Assembly (NCBI GenBank): GCA_964394085.1
Contig: CAYMWF010000004.1
Span: forward strand, 1 to 64,000
Origin: CAYMWF01 sp964394085 [NCBI: uncultured Gemmatimonadota bacterium]
GTDB taxonomy: Bacteria; GCA-2686955; CAYMWF01
Reading direction: 5' to 3'
DNA: 64,000 nt
Part shown: positions 53,126 to 61,136 of the stretch, piece after piece
Layout of the letters: each line of letters opens with the position of its first letter
Position numbering within the stretch: position 1 is the first letter of the stretch
Made by a program: the position numbers and the translations under genes
Notes under the pieces: model-generated
Databases searched by the model: none
The model's input: the letters and a program-made list of their open reading frames with translations, nothing else
Told to the model about the DNA's origin: nothing

Positions 53126-55600
53126 GTGTATCAGGATGGCCGGTCGTTTGAACGACCCGGACAGAAGGAGGTTCAGGATGGTACGTTTCTTCCTCACTCA
53201 CTCACTAGGACTTTAACTCTCAGCCTCTTAATCCTGTCGGGTATCCTTTGCCGCCCAATGGTTTCTTTCGGAGAAACCGGCGACCCTACCGAATGGTTCT
53301 ATATCGCCGAAATCGTCGATCCATTGATTGATCCGCCGGATCCTGACCTGAAAAGGTTCATCTTGAAGGTCCCGGATATCACTGATTACGGAGATGACGC
53401 GGGCGACGATTTCATGATATTCGGCTGCGACCTGGTGAACGGTGAAATGTTCCGGGATGGTTGTGATGATCCTCCCGATCAGGACTGGTGCGGCTATTGG
53501 GAACCCGGCGAAGGAGAACCGTATCTACAAAGCAAGCGCAACTGGACCGAGGGTCAGGTGAAGTTCCTATTTTCTCATAATATCAACACTATAGGCTCAC
53601 GCTCCAGTTTCGATAACTATCAGGAGCAGTTGTGGTATAACCAGAACGCGGAATTTCGATACGACTACGAAGGAGGTACCTGTAACGGTCTGGTTGAGGG
53701 TGATCTCAGATATTACAGGGCAGGATCATCAGTCCTTCTACATAAAATGGTTAATAACGAGCTTCCCAAATACGAATACCATGGAAGTGATCCTGATAAT
53801 TACCCTCATCCATTCTTTCCATACACTGCGTACTTGTACTTTTCCCATCCATTAAAGATTGAAATCAATCTGTGCATGGTGCCCGATGTATTTTGCGAGG
53901 AGTTCAAACGGGATGCGTATTTGAGGGCGTTCCTTTTCATTTCGGATGGTGATCCGGAAAACCATGGTCGATGGTTCTACAGTGACAACCCGGATCTGGA
54001 CTATGCGGAATACAATACTGCGAAAGACAGTCTCGAGGTTCCCGGTTTCTGGAAATGCCATAACCCGAACGGCCTGTGCAACGAACATGCACTTATCTGT
54101 TATAATCTGGGGTTCGACGTACCTTGGGGATGGGAACTGAAAGACATGCCGTGCTGGATAGGCGAGCGGAGGCCTTGGATACGTATACTTCTCGGTCGGA
54201 ATTATAATCCTGAAAAGGAACCAAAAGTGCCGCCTGCCCGTCTGAAATTCGCGGAACTCATGAAAGATAAATACAAGAGCGAGAACAACGACGATTACAA
54301 CGAGGCTATAGCAGCATGGAATTACGAATACTATGATGATCAGACTGAGGAGGGCTTCAGAATCGATTATTTCTGTGTTAATGACTGTGCTACCCCGGGG
54401 GGTGATGAAGTTTTTCTCGAAACAATCGATTCACAAGTTCCCCCCGAAAGTATAGATCCGATACTCGATATTTTACCATATTATCCGCCGGAGGACTGTA
54501 CAAGCGAATGCTGTAACGGAGACGGTAATGCTTTAAAAAACTGGTTGACGGGCGATTGGGATTCCGATCTCGGTTACGTTCTCACCAATGAAGACGCCGG
54601 TGTATTCAAGGTTGCGATATCGGACGAATACCATTCGATAGCGATCGACGCCATCAGGTTTTTCGATGAGAACCACCTGATATTCACCGAAAATATCAAC
54701 TGGCAGGCCATGAGAAAGGTTGACAGCAAGCACATTCTGCTGAGCATAGCTAACGCACGGGGCCACAAGTTTACCGGTGAAGATTTCGATGCGATAACAG
54801 GCCAGTTCTATTCGAAAATACCCGAGGATATTCCCGGCGATGACACTTACCATTCTTATTGGGACGAGTTCGACTATTATAGAAAATGCCTGGATTTTGT
54901 CTTTAATAATTCAGGCAGAGTCATGCCGGTATTAAACGGCGAGTTCACATCCCACGCCGACTGGGAAAACGAAATGGATTATAATATGGGTATTGAACTG
55001 CAGGTTGATCCCAAATGCCCCGTGCTCGAAGTAGAAATTGCGGAAAAAGTCTGTTTCGCGCCTTTCCCTCATGGTGTGTCCCAGGGAGAGAACAATTGTC
55101 TCAATCCGAACAATTACCATTATACCGAATCCGGCCTCAGCGATTCCTGGGTCGATCCGGATAATGGCGTTGAACACCTGGGTCGGGGTGACGACTATGA
55201 TATCGCCACGTCGATACTTCTGGATCCCGTGACGCTGGGTGGTACGGCTTACAACCTGGTTCTTGGAAATATTTACCATGGCTATTACGACCACCAATAT
55301 GCGAATGGTGGGAAGATACAAAATCCGGATTCACGCAAACAGACTGAGAACTGGGGTATTCTGAGCCCCTGCATGGTTGCTGAGCCGGAAAATGCACCTT
55401 TTCAGCCGTACGTGGAGATGACCGAAGCGATAAAGATGCGAAACGGTGCATTCGAGGAGAATCTATCGGGCAGCGCCTGGGACGGTAGTGATCCCGGCAC
55501 CTATGATACGATTCCGGAAAAAGTGCCTTGTTATGAAGGCGGAGGCGACTGCCCGGCAGTATACCTTCATGAAATCGGCGAGGAGGATTGCCTGGAATAA
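53126..55600 (+). CDS. Cys-rich secreted protein, glycoside-hydrolase-like; start frameshifted
   Basis: Open frame of 824 residues. The only in-frame start upstream is GTG 53126, without ribosome site. A well-formed start (GGAGG, then ATG 53178) is one base out of frame and stops after 12 codons; adding one CTCA unit at 53193-53206 would join it to a proper signal peptide (SLTRTLTLSLLILSGILC). About 23 cysteines in the mature part suggest disulfides. Residues ~480-600 (YHSIAIDAIRFFDENHLIFTE; later PVLNGEFTSHADW) recall TIM-barrel glycoside hydrolases with a DPNHL-type strand and a nucleophile Glu. No exact family is recognised. The gene after it (81 nt downstream) is also a secreted protein. 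Confidence 0.7.
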   Translation: MYQDGRSFERPGQKEVQDGTFLPHSLTRTLTLSLLILSGILCRPMVSFGETGDPTEWFYIAEIVDPLIDPPDPDLKRFILKVPDITDYGDDAGDDFMIFGCDLVNGEMFRDGCDDPPDQDWCGYWEPGEGEPYLQSKRNWTEGQVKFLFSHNINTIGSRSSFDNYQEQLWYNQNAEFRYDYEGGTCNGLVEGDLRYYRAGSSVLLHKMVNNELPKYEYHGSDPDNYPHPFFPYTAYLYFSHPLKIEINLCMVPDVFCEEFKRDAYLRAFLFISDGDPENHGRWFYSDNPDLDYAEYNTAKDSLEVPGFWKCHNPNGLCNEHALICYNLGFDVPWGWELKDMPCWIGERRPWIRILLGRNYNPEKEPKVPPARLKFAELMKDKYKSENNDDYNEAIAAWNYEYYDDQTEEGFRIDYFCVNDCATPGGDEVFLETIDSQVPPESIDPILDILPYYPPEDCTSECCNGDGNALKNWLTGDWDSDLGYVLTNEDAGVFKVAISDEYHSIAIDAIRFFDENHLIFTENINWQAMRKVDSKHILLSIANARGHKFTGEDFDAITGQFYSKIPEDIPGDDTYHSYWDEFDYYRKCLDFVFNNSGRVMPVLNGEFTSHADWENEMDYNMGIELQVDPKCPVLEVEIAEKVCFAPFPHGVSQGENNCLNPNNYHYTESGLSDSWVDPDNGVEHLGRGDDYDIATSILLDPVTLGGTAYNLVLGNIYHGYYDHQYANGGKIQNPDSRKQTENWGILSPCMVAEPENAPFQPYVEMTEAIKMRNGAFEENLSGSAWDGSDPGTYDTIPEKVPCYEGGGDCPAVYLHEIGEEDCLE
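53193..53206 (+). repeat. CTCA tetranucleotide repeat at the gene start
   Basis: Three complete CTCA units plus CT, 15 nt inside the reading frame opened by ATG 53178. Gain of one unit or loss of two would restore that frame to the long downstream ORF. Confidence 0.75.
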
Positions 55601-55680
55601 ACCCTGTAATAACGGTCAGTGTGTAATATCATCAAGTGGTATGCAGGTGGAATTTCGGTTAAAATGTTGGAGAGGAAGCA

Positions 55681-58600
55681 ATGGATAAGAACGTCCACCA
55701 AACAGTAGCATTGATTCGTCTGCAAGGGAAGAAACGACTTAAAAGTCTAATCCTCCGAATCATTTTCGCGGTTTTTCTGCCTGCATGCGCTTTCGCCGGT
55801 TACATCCCCACTGAGAACAACGATTCTTCAGGTTCCACCGGTCTCCCGGACGGCATCTGGCATTCGAAGCCGGGCAATCCGGCCATCCAGTGGTGCATCG
55901 ATCACGCGTCGAATGGTGACACAATCCTTGTGTATCCAGGCACATACTACGAGCATCTTGATTTCCTCGGTAAGGCGATAGTGGTGAAGGGCGTGGCCGG
56001 AGCCGCGGAGACCGTAATAGACGGCGGCGGAACGGGCAGCGTCATAACATACTCATCAGGAGAGGACACGACTAGTGTGATTGAAGGGCTAACCTTGCGG
56101 AACGGATGTGGAAAATATTACGGTGGTAATAGTTGGGCTGGTGGAGGCATAAACTCCAGTGAAGCTTCGTTCAAGGTATTGAAATGCATTATCAGTGATA
56201 ACATCGTCGGGTCAATTGATGGTTTGAGCTCTGGTGGAGGGCTCTATGTATATGCATGTCCATACTTAGTGATACAAGACTCGAAGTTTATAAGAAATCA
56301 GGCGGGTCGCGGGGGTGGGGGAAGGTTCTACACAGCAAAAGGAATGATTACTGGTTGTCTTTTCGAAGGGAACATCGCATTCGGGGAGATAGACGGGGGG
56401 GATTACACCGGTGGAGACGGCGGCGCTCTTCTTCTTTACGACTGCGATGGGCTTGTTGTCAGCGGCAACGTTTTTTCGAACAATTCGACGCCCCAGGCAG
56501 AGGTAGGCAATTACAGCAGTGAGGGCGGTGCGATAAAGACAAGTCTGGGGTCGCCTGACATCAGGAACAATCTGTTTATGCGTAACGAAGCCGGTTACGG
56601 CGGCGCTATAGCGGTAAAGAAAGGGAGTAGCAGCGTCATCGCACGTAATTTGTTCCTTTTCAACCGGGCGGGAAACTACTGGTACTCCGGGTCCGGCGGG
56701 GCGGTGTACTGCTTCGGAGTTGATGTTTTTCCCGGGATATTCAACAACACCTTTTTCGGCAACGGCTCTTACCCGGGAGTATGGGGTGATGTCAAAGGTG
56801 GATCCGTTTCTCACTGGGAGCCTGGAAACGGCGGTGTGATAAACAACATATTCTTGAATACACTTTCAGGTCGCGCATTGACGTATGGTTTAGGAGTGAC
56901 TCACCACCACAACTGCTACTGGAACAATGCCGACGGCGATGTTTATTCACCTGGTGAAGGCTCGATATTCGAAGATCCGCTCACCGATCCCGACAGGGAA
57001 TTCATGCTGCCCGCAGATTCCCCGTGCATCGACGCCGGCATCGAGATTGCCGGTCTGGACGAGTATTATTGCGGTGAGAGCCCAGACATTGGAGCCCGGG
57101 AACACTGCGGCCTGGTGTCTGTGCGACCCGGATATATCGTTCTCGACCCGGTGGTTCACATCTCTACGGACAGCCTTGGAGGTTCGGCCCTCCAGGGCGG
57201 CGAATCGAAGAGCGACCGGTTCCGCATAGTAAACAGTGGAGTCCATACTCTCGAATACGAAGTGAAGCACGGCGGCGCGCCATGGTATTCCCTCGACGGA
57301 GCCCTTGTGGGCGAGCTTCGTTGGAATGAAGACACGTACATCCGATGCCTTTTCGACTGTGACAGCCTTTCAACAGGCAGGTACATCGACACTCTGACCG
57401 TGGAGAGCAGCGACCCGTCGAACCCGCAGCTTCCGATCAAGGTGGAGCTTTCGATCTATACTCATGGTGTGATCCATGTGCCGGGTAATTTCAACGCGAT
57501 ACGTCCGGCCGTGGACGCGGCCGTGAACGGAGATACCGTGCTCGTAGCGCCCGGTACATACAAGGGTCCTTTCAACCGTGATATAGACCCTCACGGCAAA
57601 CAACTGACCATAATGTCATCGGACGGCTGGGACGCCACCGTCATCGACTGCGATCGCAAGGGCCGCGCCTTCTACTACCATACCGACGAGGACAATCTTT
57701 CGACACTCAAAGGATTCACAATCACAAACGGTACGACTGAAAACTATGGTTCCGAATACGGCGGCGGAGTGTACACTTACAATGCCGCACCTGTCCTCGA
57801 ATGGTGTCGTTTCAGAGACAATGATGCTACTGACCATGGAGGAGGATGTTTTATACGTAATACCGATATAGTTATCCATCAATGTGTATTCGAAGGTAAC
57901 ACGGCTCGTCAATGGGGGGGGGGATGCTATGCTTCAGGAGATTTCAGTGGGGAGGAAATCATATATTTAAGAAATTGTACTTTTTATAATAACAAATCCG
58001 GCAGCGATGGCGGCGGGATATACTTGCAGAGACTTCTTGATGGAATTGTGGAGAATAATATTTTCTGGCAAAATCAACCCGACCAAGTGGAAAACGGCTG
58101 GTCTGGGGAGCCGTTAGTGCAATATAATGTAATAGACGAATACTGGGTGGATCCTCCTAATATAAGGGACGATCCTCTTTTCCTCGACCCGGATAACGGC
58201 GACTTCAGGCTTTTCGAGGCTTCGCCGTGCATTGATGCAGGGAATCCCGAAACCCCCAACGTGCCCTGGGGCGGGTCGCGTCGAGACATGGGGGCTTTCG
58301 AGTTCGACAAGGGCTGGTACCTCGACGGTTCGGGGAGGATAGTAAATAAGCCGGTGAATTCCGGCATAACAACTTTCCTCGGCAGCCTACCTGCATGCAT
58401 CGACCCCGGAAGCTCCGTCGAATTGGGAGCCGCGGTAAGAAACAACGATGTGACTGAAAGGTCCCTCGACCTTCTGCTTTTCACACTCGCCGCCGCCGAA
58501 GTCGACTCCTTCACCCTTTCCGATTCCATTTTGACCCTCGCGCCCGGAGCCGTCGCTCTATATCCTTTCAGCTACACCGTACCCCCCGACTTTCCCCAGG

Positions 58601-58716
58601 GCCACGCCGCAGCCCGTATCGAAGCCTCTCTCTCCGGTACCCTCCTCCATGCGACCGAACACCATACGAGAATTTCAATCTGCAAACACAACCAGGGCGC
58701 CGCCGAGCAAGACTGA
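55681..58716 (+). CDS. secreted parallel beta-helix protein
   Basis: Exported protein of 1011 residues. AGAGGAAG precedes the ATG; a basic N-terminal stretch leads to a signal peptide ending near CAFAGY. Two right-handed beta-helix (pectate-lyase-like) domains are visible. The first (~65-450) starts WCIDHASNGDTILVYPGTYYEH and ends SPCIDAGIE...SPDIGARE; the second (~595-890) starts AVNGDTVLVAPGTYKG and ends SPCIDAGNPE...RDMGAFEF. An Ig-like domain (~470-590) lies between them and another (~895-1005) at the end. Repeated GGG motifs fit helix turns. No lyase catalytic residues are identified, and there is no FlgD-like C-terminus, so export may differ from the other secreted proteins here. Confidence 0.82.
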   Translation: MDKNVHQTVALIRLQGKKRLKSLILRIIFAVFLPACAFAGYIPTENNDSSGSTGLPDGIWHSKPGNPAIQWCIDHASNGDTILVYPGTYYEHLDFLGKAIVVKGVAGAAETVIDGGGTGSVITYSSGEDTTSVIEGLTLRNGCGKYYGGNSWAGGGINSSEASFKVLKCIISDNIVGSIDGLSSGGGLYVYACPYLVIQDSKFIRNQAGRGGGGRFYTAKGMITGCLFEGNIAFGEIDGGDYTGGDGGALLLYDCDGLVVSGNVFSNNSTPQAEVGNYSSEGGAIKTSLGSPDIRNNLFMRNEAGYGGAIAVKKGSSSVIARNLFLFNRAGNYWYSGSGGAVYCFGVDVFPGIFNNTFFGNGSYPGVWGDVKGGSVSHWEPGNGGVINNIFLNTLSGRALTYGLGVTHHHNCYWNNADGDVYSPGEGSIFEDPLTDPDREFMLPADSPCIDAGIEIAGLDEYYCGESPDIGAREHCGLVSVRPGYIVLDPVVHISTDSLGGSALQGGESKSDRFRIVNSGVHTLEYEVKHGGAPWYSLDGALVGELRWNEDTYIRCLFDCDSLSTGRYIDTLTVESSDPSNPQLPIKVELSIYTHGVIHVPGNFNAIRPAVDAAVNGDTVLVAPGTYKGPFNRDIDPHGKQLTIMSSDGWDATVIDCDRKGRAFYYHTDEDNLSTLKGFTITNGTTENYGSEYGGGVYTYNAAPVLEWCRFRDNDATDHGGGCFIRNTDIVIHQCVFEGNTARQWGGGCYASGDFSGEEIIYLRNCTFYNNKSGSDGGGIYLQRLLDGIVENNIFWQNQPDQVENGWSGEPLVQYNVIDEYWVDPPNIRDDPLFLDPDNGDFRLFEASPCIDAGNPETPNVPWGGSRRDMGAFEFDKGWYLDGSGRIVNKPVNSGITTFLGSLPACIDPGSSVELGAAVRNNDVTERSLDLLLFTLAAAEVDSFTLSDSILTLAPGAVALYPFSYTVPPDFPQGHAAARIEASLSGTLLHATEHHTRISICKHNQGAAEQD
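57914..57923 (+). repeat. run of ten G inside the beta-helix gene
   Basis: The run encodes WGGGC at residues 745-749 in frame. Homopolymers of this length are prone to slippage in replication and to sequencing error. The same protein motif (HGGGC) occurs nearby with a mixed codon choice, so the run is not required by the protein. Confidence 0.8.
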
Positions 58717-58754
58717 CTTATGGTGGTTTTCCGGAAGAGAGAAAGTGAAAACGG

Positions 58755-58783
58755 TTGACACGTCTTTCGGTGTGGGCTAACCT
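58755..58783 (+). promoter_or_regulatory. promoter for exbB-exbD-exbD-tonB
   Basis: TTGACA (58755-58760), a 17-bp spacer and TAACCT (58778-58783), about 50 nt before the exbB ATG. No obvious Fur box overlaps it. Confidence 0.58.
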
Positions 58784-58836
58784 GCGCGTTACGTTGATTC
58801 AAGAAGTTTATCCTGCTTAACATCAGGAGGTTACGG

Positions 58837-59460
58837 ATGTTCTTCGACCTTGCAAGATACTTCCATCAGGGCGGGCTGGTAATGTGGTTCCTGCTCTTTT
58901 TCACGATTTTCGGCATTGCGATAACCATCGAGCGCCTGTTCACGCTGCAGCGCGCCAGGGTCAACACCGGCAAGTTCATCGGTGATATCGCGGAACTGCT
59001 GAAAGGCGGCAGCGTAGACGCCGCAAAGGAGAAGTGCCAGTCGACTCCGGGGCCGGTCGCTTCAATTTTCCAGGCGGGGCTCGATAAGACCGGTCGCGGT
59101 ATCCCGGGCGTACAGAAAGCTATCGAGGATGCCGGCGTCGTTGAAATGTCGCTTCTCGAAAAGAGGCTTATCTGGCTCGCCACAGTTTCAAACCTCGCTC
59201 CCATGTTCGGGTTCGTGGGTACGGTGATAGGCATGATCTCGGCGTTCGACGCTATTGCAGCAGCGGGTGAGGTGGAACCGACCATCGTTGCTTCGGGTAT
59301 TTCTCAGGCGCTCATCACCACTGCAGGCGGGCTTCTCGTGGCGATCCCTTTCCAGTTCTTCTACAATTTCTTCCTGGCCAAGGTAAGCAAGCTCGTCACC
59401 GAGATGGAAGACAGTTCAACGGAACTCGTGGACATGCTTGAGGATCTGAACCTCGCTTAG
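58837..59460 (+). CDS. exbB: ExbB, MotA/TolQ/ExbB-family proton channel
   Basis: Protein of 207 residues with three hydrophobic regions (about 12-35, 105-135 and 150-180). LIWLATVSNLAPMFGFVGTVIGMISAF is given in part; ASGISQALITTAGGLLVAIP is the second hallmark. It powers TonB. A CAGGAGG precedes the ATG. Neighbours exbD, exbD and tonB distinguish it from the TolQ at 2.1 kb. This second motor probably serves TonB-dependent uptake such as the receptor at 15.7 kb. Confidence 0.93.
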   Translation: MFFDLARYFHQGGLVMWFLLFFTIFGIAITIERLFTLQRARVNTGKFIGDIAELLKGGSVDAAKEKCQSTPGPVASIFQAGLDKTGRGIPGVQKAIEDAGVVEMSLLEKRLIWLATVSNLAPMFGFVGTVIGMISAFDAIAAAGEVEPTIVASGISQALITTAGGLLVAIPFQFFYNFFLAKVSKLVTEMEDSSTELVDMLEDLNLA

Positions 59461-59496
59461 AGGCGTCAGCGGGTTTCCGGCAGCAAAGGTGTTGCA

Positions 59497-59895
59497 ATGA
59501 AAAAGCGAAGACTGCAGGCGGACTCCACCATCCCGACAGCGTCGATGGCCGATATTGCATTTCTTCTTATCGTATTTTTCCTCGTTACCACGACATTCGA
59601 CAAAGACAAGGGGATGAAGATCATTCTACCGGCATCCGGGCAGACCACCGAAGTGCGGAAGAAGAACATCTGTCACGTCTGGATCAATGCGGAGGGTCTG
59701 GTGGCCATCGAGGGAATGCCGGTAAGGATGCAGGATATCGAGGGCGAAATCCGGAATCGGCTGCGTGAAAACGAGAAGCTCATCATTTCGCTCAAGACCG
59801 ATACCCAGGCTTCGTACCAGACGATGATTGACGTGATGGATGAGTTGAAACTGGCCGACGCCAAGCGTATATCACTGATGTCTCCGGAGGGATAA
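59497..59895 (+). CDS. exbD: ExbD, first copy
   Basis: Protein of 132 residues with one membrane segment (about 20-38). SMADIAFLLIVFFLVTTTFD contains the conserved Asp of the family (ADIAFLL). The periplasmic domain ends in the ExbD-type helix-strand (YQTMIDVMDELKLADAKRISL). It follows exbB by 36 nt and precedes its paralogue by 4 nt. Confidence 0.92.
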   Translation: MKKRRLQADSTIPTASMADIAFLLIVFFLVTTTFDKDKGMKIILPASGQTTEVRKKNICHVWINAEGLVAIEGMPVRMQDIEGEIRNRLRENEKLIISLKTDTQASYQTMIDVMDELKLADAKRISLMSPEG

Positions 59896-59899
59896 CGTC

Positions 59900-60313
59900 A
59901 TGAAGTTTGCCTCGAAAAACAAACCCACCACCGGAATCCCTACCGCTTCGATGGCCGATATCGCATTCCTGCTGCTGATTTTCTTCATGGTTTCGACCGT
60001 GTTCGTGAGGTTCAGGGGTATCGACGTTATGCTCCCCGATGCACAGTCGTCCGCCAAGATAGAAGACAAGAGAAAGAATATCGTCAGCGTCTGGGTGAGC
60101 AGCAGGGGTAAAATCTGCATCGATGACATCATGCTCGACCTCTCCCAGGTGGCGACGGTCATAGGTGCTAAACTCGCCCAGAATCCCGAAGCTGTAATTT
60201 CAGTCAAGGCTGATAAGTTCACCAGGTACGGCACGCTCGAAGGGGTGTTCGAAGAACTGAAAGAGGGGAATGCGCTACAGGTGAACCTTGCGGCGACGAA
60301 AGAAAGATTGTAA
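59900..60313 (+). CDS. exbD: ExbD, second copy
   Basis: Protein of 137 residues, paralogous to the one just before: SMADIAFLLLIFFMVSTVFV with the same Asp, then a periplasmic domain ending FEELKEGNALQVNL. Two different ExbD proteins behind one ExbB are common in FCB bacteria and may form a mixed dimer in the motor. Its stop overlaps the tonB ATG by 1 nt. Confidence 0.92.
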   Translation: MKFASKNKPTTGIPTASMADIAFLLLIFFMVSTVFVRFRGIDVMLPDAQSSAKIEDKRKNIVSVWVSSRGKICIDDIMLDLSQVATVIGAKLAQNPEAVISVKADKFTRYGTLEGVFEELKEGNALQVNLAATKERL

Positions 60314-60933
60314 TGCTGAAGAAAGACAAACAGGCGGATCTCCAGCGGTTTTCAGTCGAGATGTTCGAGAAAGCGGTCCTGTTGACTCTGCTTCTTTGTT
60401 CGGTTTCATTCCTGGTGATGCGGGATCTGCCGGATATCGAAGTCGAACGCAGCACCAAAGAGAAGATGGTCAGTTTCGATATCCCCCCGGAAGTGAAACA
60501 GCAGGTCAAACTTAAGGCTCCACCCCGGCCGTCCATTCCTCTCGAAAGCGAAAGTGAAGACATTCCCGAAGACATGACTATCGCAGAGACGGTTATCGAC
60601 AGTATCTGGACACCGCCTCCGCAGGATGACGATTTTCTCGATGAAGATATCGAATATATCCCGATGGCGCAGAGCAACGTCAAGGTTCTCAAGAAAGTAG
60701 AACCGGTATATCCGGTAAAGGCGCAGGAGTTCGAAATCGAGGGAATCGTCGTCCTCAAATGCTTCATAAACACCGAAGGGCGCGTTGATAAGGTCCAGAT
60801 CATGCGTTCGATAGAGGTGCTGGATCAGGCCGCCATCGACGCTGTGAAGAAATGGAAATTCGAACCGGCCATGCAGGGGGGTAAGCCGGTGGCGGTCCAG
60901 GTGAATATTCCCGTGACATTCAGGTTGCGGTAG
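60313..60933 (+). CDS. tonB: TonB energy transducer
   Basis: Protein of 206 residues: an N-terminal membrane anchor (about 19-40), a Pro/Glu/Asp-rich periplasmic spacer and a TonB C-terminal domain (~125-206). PVYPVKAQEFEIEGIVVLKC, AIDAVKKWKFEPAMQGGKPV and VNIPVTFRL are standard. It would pass ExbBD energy to outer-membrane receptors. An inverted repeat (GATCGAC-GGCA-GTCGATC, 60970-60987) lies shortly after the stop. Confidence 0.93.
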   Translation: MLKKDKQADLQRFSVEMFEKAVLLTLLLCSVSFLVMRDLPDIEVERSTKEKMVSFDIPPEVKQQVKLKAPPRPSIPLESESEDIPEDMTIAETVIDSIWTPPPQDDDFLDEDIEYIPMAQSNVKVLKKVEPVYPVKAQEFEIEGIVVLKCFINTEGRVDKVQIMRSIEVLDQAAIDAVKKWKFEPAMQGGKPVAVQVNIPVTFRLR

Positions 60934-61050
60934 ATCCTGGCCGGGCGCCGGTGGATTGTCGATTATCCGGATCGACGGCAGTCGATCGGATGGACTGCAC
61001 TCCGGCAGGGGTGGTGAATCAACCGCGGCCGCGGACTCCGAATCGGAACC

Positions 61051-61083
61051 AAGCACCTCGTGCGAGGTGCTTTCCTTTTTTTC
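61051..61083 (+). terminator. intrinsic terminator after tonB
   Basis: AAGCACCTC-GTGC-GAGGTGCTT forms a 9-bp stem with a 4-nt loop, followed by TCC and seven T. It separates the exb/tonB operon from the TolC-family gene, whose start is 54 nt downstream. Confidence 0.82.
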
Positions 61084-61136
61084 AGACGATTGATCACCCT
61101 GGGTGCGCAACTCGGCTGCGGCGCCAGGCGGGAAGG

